A model generated the notes under the pieces. It was not told where the DNA came from. It did not search any database and saw only the letters and a list, made by a program, of their open reading frames with translations. From Zygnema cylindricum (Eukaryota > Streptophyta > Zygnematophyceae > Zygnematales > Zygnemataceae), in assembly GCA_037447655.1 (NCBI GenBank), contig JBBHKE010003558.1:1-64000 (forward strand): a DNA stretch of 64,000 nucleotides. The letters are read 5' to 3'. Both the position numbers and the translations under genes were made by a program. Numbering within the stretch: the stretch's first letter is position 1; each line of letters opens with the position of its first letter. Positions 1 to 11,224 of this stretch are shown piece after piece.

Positions 1-346
1 AAAAAAAAGTTTAGCGCATAAATTTCGACTACAATGATTTATAAAATCTTAACTTTTTGTTCTTCTTCTTTGACAACGTTAATTTTATTTTTTTTTTTTT
101 GGTGTATGAACACCCACAATGTATGCATTTATTTTTTTTTTTATTTTGTGTTTCTAATGCTAAAATCGACAATTTTTTTTATATATATTTTTTCAGGTTT
201 TGAAATTTACGCCTCTTAATTGTACTTTTGAGGACAAAATTTTGTCTACGGTTACGTATATTGGGTACAACAAATGGATATAAACATAATATTATTATTT
301 AACTTCTATACAAAAAATTTTAGTGCTATTTTATTTGTTATCGCTT

Positions 347-443
347 TTATTATTATTATTATTATTATTATTTATTTAGTGATATACATACACACAAACA
401 CACACACACACACACACACGCACACAATATATATATATATATA
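347..443. repeat. Compound microsatellite (ATT)n, (AC)n, (AT)n
   Basis: Three simple repeats follow one another: ATT units at about 347-372, AC units at about 388-425 and AT units at 427-443. The surrounding first 700 bases are AT-rich with no credible reading frame; the short frame at 34-219 is poly-T encoded low complexity. Confidence 0.95.
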
Positions 444-692
444 ATAGAAATACATAAGTATACAAACATATACATATATATAACTAGCTTAATATTTTAT
501 TTTATTTGTTTTTTATGCAGAATAACTTGTCATTTCATGAAATTTTGATTGTTTAAACATGCTATTTATTTTTATAGTTTACGTCTCAAATAAATTATAA
601 ATAATTATAGCATCAATTCATAGAAATATAAATGAATTATAACATTAGTCCTTGTTATTTATTTGTTTTTTTACATGTATTACTTTAAAAAA

Positions 693-1015
693 TGTAATGT
701 AAGCTTTTTCCGAAGAAAGAATAATAACAATAATTTTTAAAAAGGGGTACAAATAGAAATACAAATACTAAAAGAATATTTACTGTTATTTAGAAAAGGG
801 GTATAAATAAGAAAATTGATGTCAGCCTCAAAAGTTACACATTATTTTCTTGTTTATGATTCTATTTCACTTTTATTTTTTTGCATTCCTTATATCGAAA
901 AATGGGAGCTTTTTCCAAAAAAAATAAAAAAATCAATTGTTTAAATAATATTTTAGTAAAAAGGGGTACAAATAGAGATACTGACATCTGCCTCCAAAAG
1001 AGCTCTCCGGATTTC
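693..1015. repeat. Degenerate tandem duplication
   Basis: Two diverged direct copies lie side by side, about 700-875 and 903-1010. Both carry an AGCTTTTTCC block, then AAAAGGGGTACAAATAGA, then a GACATCTGCCTC-like or GTCAGCCTC block. I recognise no element family and no coding capacity. Confidence 0.5.
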
Positions 1016-1059
1016 TCGCATTGGCTCCTTTATATTTTCGCGAGTGAGGACGGCTGGGG

Positions 1060-1752
1060 AGAGGGGAGGGGGGGGAGGGAGAGAGAGAGAAAGGGGGGGA
1101 GGGGAGAGAGAGAGAGAGAGGGAGACGTTAGTATGCATTTTGCCTCTAACCCAGCGCACAAAAAACATTGTGTCGGGGTGAAAAAAAACAAAAATGAGGT
1201 GTCACGTCTAGCGTCTTTTGTCTCGTAGTGTGTGTACGCCGTTTTGGTCTGCAGTGAGGAATGGAGAACCGGTAGTACGGCAGGTATGACTCCTACAGTT
1301 AAGAAAGGAAGAAAGTTAACCAGTCTCATTGTGGAGGGAGAAGAAGGGAAGAAGAATGGCAATATTCTGATTAAGGAACATTGGGAGAGTAAGAGGTAGG
1401 AGAAAAGACTCCCCTCCCTCCCTCCCTCTCCCTCCCTCTCCCTCTCCCTCTCCCTCTCTAACTTGCATACAGGGAACTCCCTCTACCAAAAAAGTAGGAA
1501 GGGGCAAGAGGAGGGGTGGAGAGAAGGAAATATTTTGTGGTGAGAAAGGAGAGAGGAGAGGGAGGGAGGAGGGGAGAAGGGGAGGAGGGGGAGGACAGGA
1601 AGGACGAGGGGGGAGAGGAGGGGAAGGAAGGGGAGGAGAGGGAGGAGAGAGAGGAGGGGGGGGAGAGAGGAGAGGAGAAGGAGGGGGAGGAGCGAGGAAA
1701 GAGGGAGGGGAAGGAGAGGGAGGAAGGAAAGAGAGGGAGGAGAGGGAAGGTA
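1060..1752. repeat. Cluster of long homopurine/homopyrimidine tracts
   Basis: Three strand-asymmetric tracts occur here: G/A at 1060-1126, C/T at about 1410-1460 (CCCTCCCTCT units) and an almost pure G/A tract of about 250 bases at 1500-1752. Reading frames on both strands are compositional artefacts rich in Glu/Gly/Arg or Pro/Ser. Mirror-symmetric tracts of this kind can form triplex DNA, which is known biophysics and was not tested here. Confidence 0.9.
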
Positions 1753-2445
1753 TTATTACTTTCATTGCTCAGTTTTTGCCACACTTTCTCCAAACTTTCC
1801 GATAATTGGTCGAAAATGGCTGCCCGGATCAGAAACTTTTTAGCTGCCCAATTTTTTGAGGAATTCTTTTTCGAATTAAATATCGTAAAGCTGCTTGTCC
1901 CCTCCTGCGAATTATAAGTAAAGAATAAATAAATAAATACTATATTAATGAAGGGTTTTAAGTTAGGTTTTCTAATTTAGGGTTTTCAAAAAACAAAAAA
2001 GTAAATAAAAATGAGAAAAAAAAAGGAGTATACACAAAAAAGTCCGGAGTCTTGCTAATAACATCACTAGTTATAATATTCTTTATTATTTTCCCTTTTT
2101 CTTTCTTTTCTTTTTTTTGCCATTTTAATTTTTCTTTCAGTTTCCGTTCAAAAATAAATAAAAAATATGTATATATTCTTATTTTATTGTAATTGGTAGA
2201 TGTGAGTCAAGATATAAACAAACAGTGTTGCAAAATATGCAAACAAAAAAAAGAAACAGAGTTCTTCTTGCATCGTTATCTAATCAACTTCTTACTGTTT
2301 GGATTCAGTTCGAAAAGGCCTCAAAATATCTAAAAACATTTTTATGAAGTGTTTAAAAAAGTAGTAACATCCGTTGGTCGAAGGAAAAAAAAAAAAATCA
2401 CACTGATTGAAATTGTGCTCATAAGTTTAAAAATTCAAACAAAAA

Positions 2446-2735
2446 AATAAGTGTTAAAAAATATAGATTTTAAGTGTTTAAATGATATTTCAAGTGTTTT
2501 ACGAACGGTTTAAGTGTTTTTAAAAAATTATGTTTGAAGAAAAACATTTCTATATTATAAAAAAATTAAGCGCACAAAAAATGTTTTACATGTTTAAAAA
2601 ATCCTTTCGGCGTTTAAGAAAAAATCCTAAGTGTTTAAAAGACATTTTTTAAATGTTGAGAAAAATTATTTTAAGTGTTTGAAAATATTTTCAAGTGTTT
2701 CAAAACGATTTTGTGTTTTCAAAAAAAAGAGTTTA
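2446..2735. repeat. Degenerate AAGTGTTTAAAA repeat
   Basis: A core of AAGTGTTT followed by an A-run recurs about ten times at irregular spacing of roughly 20-35 bases, for example near 2470, 2498, 2510, 2628, 2675 and 2693. No reading frame is convincing. It looks like a decayed minisatellite. Confidence 0.6.
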
Positions 2736-2888
2736 AAATACTGCTGTAAAAATTGTGAAAAAAAAATGTGCACACGTTCTGTTTTTTTTGGTGAAAGTGT
2801 TTCAAAAAAAAAAAAACACAATTCAATTTTATCTATTGAAGAGGAAATACAAAAACACAGAGTTGTACCATATATGAAACTATAGATA

Positions 2889-3070
2889 TATATATAGATA
2901 GAGAGAGAGAAAGAGAGGGAGCGCGGGGGCAGAAAGACAGAGAGAGAGAGAGGTTGAGAGAGAAAGAGAGGGAGGAGGGAGGAAGAGAGGTGGAGAGCTG
3001 CGGAGGGAATAAGAGGGGGAGAGAGGGAGGGAGAAAGGAAAACGAGAGAGAGGGAAAAAAAAAGGGCAAG
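2889..3070. repeat. GA-rich tract
   Basis: A long, imperfect run of GAGAGA, GGGAGG and AAAGAGAGG. The long frame on the opposite strand is low-complexity Ser/Leu/Pro and is not a gene. Confidence 0.85.
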
Positions 3071-3397
3071 CTGAGAGAGCTAAAGAGAAAGAAAAAGAGC
3101 GGGGGGAAGAAAATGGAATGAGAGAGCAATTTGACAGAGAGGGAGAAAAATGGAAGAGTTAGCGAGAGAGAACGAACACAAACAGCTTTAAAAACCCTTA
3201 AAAAAAACCTAAAAAACCAGCACAACGTAGAAAAAAAGAGAAAAAAAGAACGTGTACATTAAAAATTTGACTGCCAACGAATCCAATGTCACCAGGTGTC
3301 GCCAGGAAGCTGCTCGTACGTGCGGTTCCATTTCGACTAATCAAAGAGCGCCGCGTGACGGAAATCTGGAGATTGTCAGAAGAGGACACAGTTCCAG

Positions 3398-3497
3398 GCA
3401 CGTGCAATATGCCACGTGGCAGGTTACTGTCTACTCTTCCTGTCCTCGTCTCTTTCCATTCACCGAGGGAACAATTGCTTACAATGACACGTGGCAC
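3398..3497. promoter_or_regulatory. Possible plant promoter segment with two G-boxes
   Basis: CCACGTGGCA near 3410 and ACACGTGGCA near 3487 are perfect plant G-box/ABRE-type cores. A (GA)n tract follows at 3526-3622, then pyrimidine-rich DNA with CCAACCCTAATTT, an arrangement often seen upstream of plant transcription starts. No downstream gene is recognisable, so this may be a relic or a transposon promoter. Confidence 0.3.
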
Positions 3498-3525
3498 TGT
3501 ATGTAAGGACATGGCCGATATGACG

Positions 3526-3551
3526 CGAGAGAGAGAGAGAGAGAGAGAGAG

Positions 3552-3622
<71 letters not shown>
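3526..3622. repeat. (GA)n microsatellite
   Basis: About 48 nearly perfect GA units, with one AAAG interruption near 3553. The Glu-Arg repeat frame over it is an artefact. Confidence 0.97.
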
Positions 3623-3625
<3 letters not shown>

Positions 3626-4052
3626 TTAAAATCCTCCAACCCTAATTTTTCTTCCTTTCTCTGCTTTGTTGACGCACTGTTTCATGCAAAAAGTTCATCT
3701 GACTCAAATCTAATTACTCGATGTAACGGGTAGCTTCGGTTTGCCTACTTGGACAAATCATAAATCGACATGTAAGTAAATCCTGCTAGCAGGATTTGCC
3801 ACAATATCCAGCTTCTCTGTATACAAATCGGATACATGTATGCGATAGCTGGCCTTACTCAGTTATAAATTAAACCAATGGAAAATCTACAAGTATACAA
3901 TCACGGTGGTTGTTACTGTGTCCAGTACAGCAATTCCAAAAACTTTACAGAAGCTGCACAAATCAAATAATTTTCTGGAAGGTTACGTGGATAATTGGCC
4001 ACTCTTTAAATATGTAGTGTGTCCGTACATCTCTCGTTTAATACGGTGATTA

Positions 4053-4564
4053 CAGTACACCGCGCATCGTAATTAGAGTAATGAAAAAATTAGAGTAAAA
4101 AAAGAGAAAAAAATAATTAGAGTAATTTACTCTAATTTATGTGATAGAACTGTTTCAGAAAGGAATTTACTCTAATTTATGCGGTGTACTCTAATTTGGC
4201 AAGTTAATATCCTCTACTGTAAATAAAGTATCCGTACAGAATCTGACAAAACGTACAGTTTATCGTCACTATGACGTTTGCACTACGCGGATTGTTAAAA
4301 CGCAGTTACATGATAATGGCTTGTATTAAATCATTATTTGTACTATTTTTATTTATAAAAGTACAATTTTGCACAGACGGACGTCATCCGTACTCCATAC
4401 TATTTAAAACGAACATATATTAGAATTAAAAACGCTAATTAAACCTTACCTAAATTATAATAATGAAAAAATTAGAATCATTTACTCTATTTGATGTCAT
4501 AGTGTCGAAATTTCGAGCGACCGAATTAGAGTAATTTACTCTAATTACGATTCGCGGTGTACTG
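4053..4564. mobile_element. TIR element, copy 1 (mariner-like MITE, 512 bp)
   Basis: The ends are inverted copies: the left begins CAGTACACCGCG and continues into ATCGTAATTAGAGTAA; the right is its complement, ending CGCGGTGTACTG. TA flanks both sides (4051-4052 and 4565-4566), the target duplication expected of Tc1/mariner-type elements. Extra internal copies of AATTAGAGTAA and its complement near the left end suggest a repeated TIR. No transposase is encoded. A second, diverged copy in inverse orientation lies at 11627-12253. Confidence 0.8.
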
Positions 4565-4566
4565 TA

Positions 4567-7477
4567 GAGTTATGGGCGCTATAGCTGCAGTGCTTATAGA
4601 AATAGTAAAAACGGATTCGACGTACCGTACACATTTGAACGATTTCAAGGAGTGTCGGCTACTGGACCTTAACGCCAATAGTAAAGTTTAACTAGGACAT
4701 TGAATATCCTAACTTACTGAAAACTGAATCTTTTGGGACCTTCTCAAACTTTCGGCCATGGCTTTCCTTATTTCTTTTTTTTGTCTTTTATTCTTCCGAC
4801 TTTGTCAACAAATTCGTTGTGCAATCATCAAGTACAGATAGCTTTCAAAATCCTTCATTTCTATCGTAAACATGTTGTCTTTTGCTTGCACTTTGTGTTT
4901 CAATGGTTCCCTCAAGATTTGCCTTTATTTCTTGTTTTGGTCTTTGACCACTTCCCACTCTATGTTTCGCCACATTTCATGTTAAAGTACTTGAAAATAA
5001 ATAAGAAAAGTTACACATTTCGTCTAATAACGAACTAACCGCGTTAAATTAGCTCTTACCACGCTAATATAGTTTGCAAATGCTATTAATTCACCTCTCA
5101 CCTTTTTGTACATCCATTTTGCTAGACCTCCTGTTAATCCCAATATGGGTATTCACAGTCACATCCACATAGAGCGAGCAAAGTCGACAAGGTGGGTAAA
5201 AATACATCGTAGCAAAGAGGTTTGGCAATTCCCCTAGAATGAGTGGACACCCTTTCTGTGAATATTCAAACATGTTGTACCTCTGATCGCACCCTCCGCA
5301 TATAATGTGGAAATCGTTGCCTTCTTACATCTACATCGTTTTTGTCCCCCTCGTCGTAGGGAGCAATTCCAAACGATAACTTTCAACTCTACCTCAAATT
5401 TTCCTCTTTGTCAAACACCATTGTATATTCATTCACTTCCTCCCCCGATCCATTCACCTTTCGTCCTCTCACCAATTTATAATTCTTCTCTATACAGCAT
5501 TTAGCTTCTCTCAAACGTAATACCTCTTAGTCCACGCTTCCACCTCTCAACCTTTGAACAACCTTTTTATTCCTTTTTGCCCAGTTGTAAACACTTCTTT
5601 ACCCTGATTGTATCTTAGGTCCTTCGTCTAGGTTGTTAAAAACCTTATGTAACATGCGTCAATTTGAAGAGACACCTCCAACCATGTTTCAATATCCACT
5701 TGGTTCCTTTTAATTCATAAAACGATTATCCCAAACATAATACCATTATCCAATGACATTCCTTTTACAACGATAAAGAGTTTATTCGTAATCGTAATTT
5801 CTTTGGGTGTTATCACTAGGGTTACCCTAAACCGCAGCCGTGCTCTCGTATTTTGTATCGTTTTTATTAAGTAATTCAAGCCGCATTTCGATTCTCACAA
5901 TGCCTTTTGGCAAACGACACCATTAACATATATTTTAATGTTGGCATCAACACGCCTTATTATAATCTCGAAGCATGTTGGAGGTGTTCGTCACACTAAC
6001 GCAAGGAGAAAAATTATATCATGTTTAAGCTATATAATTGTGTTTATTACTCCGATGGTATTTATATGATCACTTTTTCCCACATCACTTTCGCGAAGGC
6101 TGTGTGGCTATTACTATTATTTTTTTACCTCGATTTACTTCCACTCGGATTGGGTGGTTGTACAAGTTAGAGTATGATGCTTTCAACATTATCGATTGCA
6201 ACGCCATCTCCCGCGAGTGTCGACATGCCTTTTCTCTAATGAACCGAAACTTTCATTTTGTTCGTGTTTTTTTTCGCCAAACCAAGATTTATATTTTATC
6301 CAGTCAGGGGGTCATTAAAGAACGTTGCTATTTGCGATCGACAATCGTGAATCGCGAAAGTGATCACATAAAGCTCATTTTTCAAACTTTTCTCACCTAA
6401 AAGATTAAAAGAAAATCAACTAACACATTTGAGAATTGGTGTCCATTCATTTTCCTGATGGTACGCATATCACTAGATATTCGAACAAAGATATTTGTTC
6501 AAATCATTTTTTTCTCAAACGCCTTTCAAGATACGATTTTCGTCAAATTCTCAAAATGTGCCGTTGGGTATCCCTAAAGCCAGGCCATCAACGTTCCCTC
6601 TCTTATCAATATTTAAAATATTTATTATTTGTCTTTGTTAATAGTGCATCAAAGTGGTAGGTTCCATTAAATAAGCCTTTGCGTTTTTGAACAAGTTTGT
6701 TGAGGATTCATTGTTCGATGACCTTCCCCACTCCAAAGCTTTACCGAAATGTATTGATTTCACAAGTGGCATTCGCTACCTTATTTTGTTGTTTTTAAAA
6801 CGGCCTAGTGTACTTGGTGCGCATTTTACCCCCTACCCCTTATTTCATTCCCTCCCTTTCAAAGTTTATAACTCACCCTTCGAAGTTCGCCATCATTTTG
6901 TCCACTGATATTTTTGGCCACTTGGAAGGACTAGTCGCTCATGACAACTTGGTTTACCAATCACTTCTAGATGCCTAGGTACAATTCATATAACCACTAT
7001 AACATCAACAATATGCCTATGGAGTTAGTCTTTAATAGCACACATCATCAATTCACGCTCTTTACTGGACGACACAATTGTTTTGGCCTAGTTGGATTTT
7101 GAATTTGATGAGGGTTTGTTACCATTTGAACAATCATTATTGTTAGCTCGTTCCCTTTCACTGATCGAGGTGCAATATGAGGTTCCTTTGTTCTCTCCCC
7201 CCATCACATGAAGTCACTCGTGGGTGCAACAACAAGTCGGTGACAAGGTAGCCGATGTTGATTTGAATAACCTTAGGTGATTTTTCAATTGATGCACATA
7301 GTTGACTTCTCTTTGTTTTGGGGAAGGGTGTTGGAGCATGGTTTGTTGTTAAAACATTTTTGCTTCCCTTTTCTTGCCTTCTTAAAAAAAAATTGTTAGA
7401 ATTCGCTTAAGCTTGACTCTCCGCACCCTTCGCTCCTAAGCAAACCATGTTTCGTTTGTGTTTAAACTATAGATGAG
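4567..7477. other. No recognisable gene
   Basis: About 2.9 kb of AT- and pyrimidine-rich DNA. Short plus-strand frames, for example 4733-5038, 6038-6400 and 6687-6908, read as Phe/Leu/His/Ser-rich peptides broken by stops. The composition suggests a heavily decayed coding sequence, perhaps an old retroelement, but I recognise no domain and assign no function. Confidence 0.5.
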
Positions 7478-7921
7478 CAGGTCATCCGCTTGCCAAGGGT
7501 AAAAAAAGTCAAAATTCCAACAATTAGAATCTGGCATTTTTTTCTTCACATATGAACACCCGAAATCTTGGCTGGGTTATTGCACGCTCCTAAATTGTTA
7601 CCAGGTACTTGATACGCATTTCCGAAAAAAAAAAGTTAACGAAACTAGATTTATCAAGATTACTCGTACCCGAAAAAATACAGAATTAGTGGTACTATCC
7701 CCTTTTGCAAAAAAATACCTCGTCTTTTTATGGACCCTAATATAGTGGTACGTACCCTCGTTTTTTACTGACCCGGCCGTACCTGATTTTTTTTTTTTTT
7801 TGAATCACCGGGCTGAATCTAGCCGACTCCCAAATTTTTGCATCCTGAATCCGTTTTGGATCCGACGCAGTTGTCCGATTAAGGATCTGTTGCAGATTCG
7901 GGTACCCAATTGTGACCTCTG
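7478..7921. mobile_element. hAT-like non-autonomous element, copy A (degenerate)
   Basis: The segment parallels copies B and C: an AAAGTCAAAA-containing left part, a CACGCTCC-AAATTGTTA block, a TACAGAATTAGTGG block, a poly-T stretch followed by GAATCA, a TCCGACGCAG block, and a right end of TGACCTCTG. The left terminus is decayed and I cannot read a target duplication. Confidence 0.6.
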
Positions 7922-8097
7922 TTTTGATATTCCTATCATGCTGTGGTCGTATCGGTATTTTTAGTCATTTGCAAAAAGTTGTTCGTAACTTTGTATCGGT
8001 AAATTATTATGCAGGAACTTCGTGTATTGCTACCTGTGTTTAGTTTATTTTCCCCATTTAGCTGGAGTTTATTTTCTCCGTTTAGCTGGTATCCTGT

Positions 8098-8562
8098 CAG
8101 AGGTCGCAAAAGTCAAAATTTTAGATAACCGAAACCGACCATTTTTTTTTTCAAAATCTGAGTACTCAACGCCTAGCTGGGTTATGTCACGCTCCAAAAT
8201 TGTTAACCGTTACCCGAAACACGTTTACTGAAATAAAAGTTGACCGAAACTCTATTTCTGGTAACTACCCGTACCCGCCCGTACCTGAATAAGTACAAAA
8301 CTAGTGGTACATCTCATGTATACCTTCCACGATAACAAGAGTACAAAGTACAATAATGTTGGATTGTATGGAAAATACAAATTTTTCATTTTTTTTCGTT
8401 TTTTCCTTACCCAACTGTAACAGATTTTTTTTTTGTTTTTTGTGAATCAACCGCCCGAATCCGCCCGGCCCCCCAAATTTGGCAACCGAATCCGTTCCTG
8501 ATCCGACGCGGGCGGTCGGTTAACGGTCGGTCACGGTTTCGGTTGACCGTTTGCGATCTCTG
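8098..8562. mobile_element. hAT-like non-autonomous element, copy B (465 bp)
   Basis: The element starts CAGAGGTCGCAAAAGTC and ends with the near-complement GTTTGCGATCTCTG. It is bracketed by a perfect 8-bp duplication, TATCCTGT, at 8090-8097 and 8563-8570. CAG-type termini with 8-bp duplications are the hAT superfamily signature. No transposase is encoded, so it must have been moved in trans. Confidence 0.88.
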
Positions 8563-9032
8563 TATCCTGTCAACAGTTTAGCATGATATTTAAGGATTTT
8601 TGTACAAGTGCCGTACATTTACGAATTTGTATCCGATTCTGGAGAATCTCGATTATTAAGTAAATCGAGCCTAGCCAGTTCAATTTTGTCCTATTGCAGA
8701 AAATTACAAAATTCTGGTTCCTGTCGAATACATAAGGTTTGTGATCAAATTTTCAAATCTGCAAAAGTTCTGCTTACTTCGTTGTTCCTCGTTCATTTTT
8801 TTGCAGCCGAAAGTTCAAAACCTTAAAACTTTACTTGTTGCTCCTCATTCATTTTTTGCAGCCACAAGTCCCAAACCCTAAAACTTTACTTGTTGTTCTC
8901 GTTCATTTTTTTATGCAGTCCAAAACCGTAAAATTGTTTCAGCATGTTTATTTTTTGTTTTCCTCCTCTGACATTTCCATGACTTCTGTAAACGACATTG
9001 GGGAAGTTTTCCTTTCTCACATTTTATGATTT
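8563..9032 (+). other. Upstream region of the LRR pseudogene
   Basis: Contains open plus-strand stretches (8608-8826, 8835-9029) and three diverged repeats of a segment reading about TTGTTCTCGTTCATTTTTTGCAG near 8785, 8840 and 8895. TTTTTTGCAG resembles intron 3' splice sites, so these could be repeated intron or leader units of the following gene. No domain is recognised. Confidence 0.3.
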
Positions 9033-10106
9033 TTGGAAACCTCCGACTTCCATTCCGTACCTCTGGTATCGCAGTATTGGTATAAGGCTTCTTGCACGTG
9101 TGTGGATGAGCTTTCATTGGATCCAGATGATAGAGGCTTGCTTGAAACTCAACCCAAACTAGATAGGTTTGTAACTCGTTTCAGTAACGTAATGAAATTG
9201 AAACTGAAACGGTTTACAAAGAACCATCCACTTCTGCTCGAAACTGCCAAATCATTGTTAGAATCAAATGCTTCAAGGTTAGAAAGCTTTGAGAGCCCGA
9301 TCGTTGGATCAAAATTTGTGACAATGAAAGTTTTACTAAAAAAATTCTGAAATTGAATATTCTCAAGGTTGAAAATTGCCTAATTTCAAAGAAAAACTTA
9401 CATGATTATCTTCTTGATATCGTCACATGTTCACCATATATTACACATTTTGAATTGAAAGATTGCGGAGTTTGTGACTTGGCCTAGTTTTTTATAAAAT
9501 TAATAACTTTGTCATGTTTTCAACATTTGCAAGTTTTAAGTGTTAACAACGTCATACCTTTGCTAGTTTTGTTTTTGGTGTTTGAGAATTGCGTACTTTT
9601 GGAAGCTGTTAATCTCCAAGGTTCGGTAATTTAAAGTATTCAAGCAGAGTATATGCCACATACCCCTTCGTCTCGACTCAAGTACTTGCACTCTTTGACC
9701 GTGATATTTGACGGTGGATTTTTTTCGGACGTCAGTATGGGAAATTTATCTTTTCTCATGCCAAATATTCACATCCTTTGTGTGGGGATAGCCGTCGAAC
9801 GCATTCGGGGAAATTTAGATGTCCGCCCACTACTTTACTAACAAAGGAATTTCTGACAAAGGAATTTCTAGACTTGCCAGAAATTGTCCATTTCTTGAAC
9901 AGCTGGAGTTGTACATGCCACTTTTAATGCCCGGAGTCGGATTTTTGACTGGGTTTCCAAAACTTTGGAGATTAGAAATTTTGAGTGCATTCTCACGTGA
10001 CTCGAGAGAATTTGTACAAAAAGGATGTCCAAAGCTAAGATCTTTTTGTTGTAACGGTCACTTCGTTGGTTGTGATGGTCATGTTTATGATAGTTTCTTT
10101 ACATAA
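9033..10106 (+). pseudogene. Broken F-box/LRR-like gene
   Basis: The predicted protein resembles plant F-box/LRR proteins, which select targets for SCF ubiquitin ligases. Near the start, a VPLVSQYWYKASC stretch resembles the second half of an F-box. Further on come leucine-rich units such as KDCGVCDL, ENCVLLEAVNLQGS, RNCPFLEQLELY and KGCPKLRSF, spaced like the C-terminal LRRs of that family. The reading is broken: a one-base shift in an A-run near 9345, an in-frame TAG near 9486, a TAA near 9632, and a further shift between the frames ending at 9841 and starting at 9819. The last frame ends at 10106. Introns could account for some breaks but not for stops inside LRR units. The repeats are too few and too diverged to name the gene; another LRR-type protein is possible. 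Confidence 0.5.
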
Positions 10107-11224
10107 CATTGAAAGTTGTAACACAGATGATGTATTTGTCAATTTTCATACTATCATTTGATTCAGGTAGTCAGTAAAGGTTGTATCTAAGCTTCTTTTA
10201 TGATACTATTGTAACTCCTTTAATCATAGTATAACTCGTGGTTTCCAAAGAAATATTTGTGGCTTAACTCGTGATGTTGTTACGTGATTGTATTGTGGAC
10301 AACCTCGATCTGTTGTTTGTATGTTGATGTTTAATTTACTACTTGTGGCAATGTTTTGTACTTTTGACCTTTTTGTAACCCTTTTCATGTTGAATTGAAG
10401 GAGGAAACTTATCTAGGGAATGATTTCACAGTCATGGACAATCCCTAAAAACGGTATATAGTGTGAAATTAAATTTGAAATGTACGAAAGTTATGTAATT
10501 TATTTGATGTTGTTGCTTAGCATGTTTGTGTACATTTTGATAGGAATGGACAGTTTGAAAATATGCTTTAAAATAACAGGGAGAGGGGGAGGGAGGGAGG
10601 GGAGAGGAGAGGGAGAGGGAGAGGGAGAAGGAGAAGGAGAGGGAGAGGTAATAAGGTTAGAGAGGTTTTTTTATCGCTTTTTGTGCTGACTCTCTTCCTA
10701 AGAGACAGAGTAGACACGATAGCGATGTCACAATAAGCAAATTTGAGCAACAATTTTTGAAGCACCAATATAATCAGATTATTTTTAGAGAGTTGACTTT
10801 ACTTACAAGTCACAAGAATTTTACTCAAGAAGTTTTTAATTCTCGAAGAAAAAAGTGGTATTAAAGCTACAAAAAAAAAATCATGTTCACTCGAAGTATG
10901 GAAAAACTTACGTTATAAAGATTATGGTAACTTGAGAATTTTCTCCGTAGTTACTTGTAGGCTTATTAAGTATTAACTATTAAAAACTGAAGAGCAATGA
11001 CGGTAAAAGGTTTGAAAATTTGTTTCCCTGCCCTGTACGGTCTGATTCCCAACATTTATAAGGTTAACCAGTTCAATTCCAGTGAGTGCTATTTTGACCC
11101 GAATTGATCTATTAGTGTAAACAACACTGCTTAATAAACTGCCCCGTAATTATGTCGTTGGACATAATTTAGTGCTGTTAATTAATAATTATGATAGGGA
11201 ATTGATCATGACAGTGACTGTTTT
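10107..11224. other. No gene; GGGAGA microsatellite at 10579-10648
   Basis: AT-rich spacer. The only structure I see is a GGGAGA/GGAGAA run at about 10579-10648. The Gly/Glu and Leu/Pro frames over it are artefacts. Confidence 0.7.

Noticed and set aside
881-1793. Several overlapping frames of 70-150 aa on both strands
   Set aside because: They translate homopurine or homopyrimidine tracts (Glu/Arg/Gly or Pro/Ser/Leu), overlap one another and show no domain.
4733-5038. Possible membrane protein gene (Phe/Leu-rich 101-aa frame)
   Set aside because: Composition follows T-rich DNA, with no neighbouring signals, no recognised domain, and decay all around.
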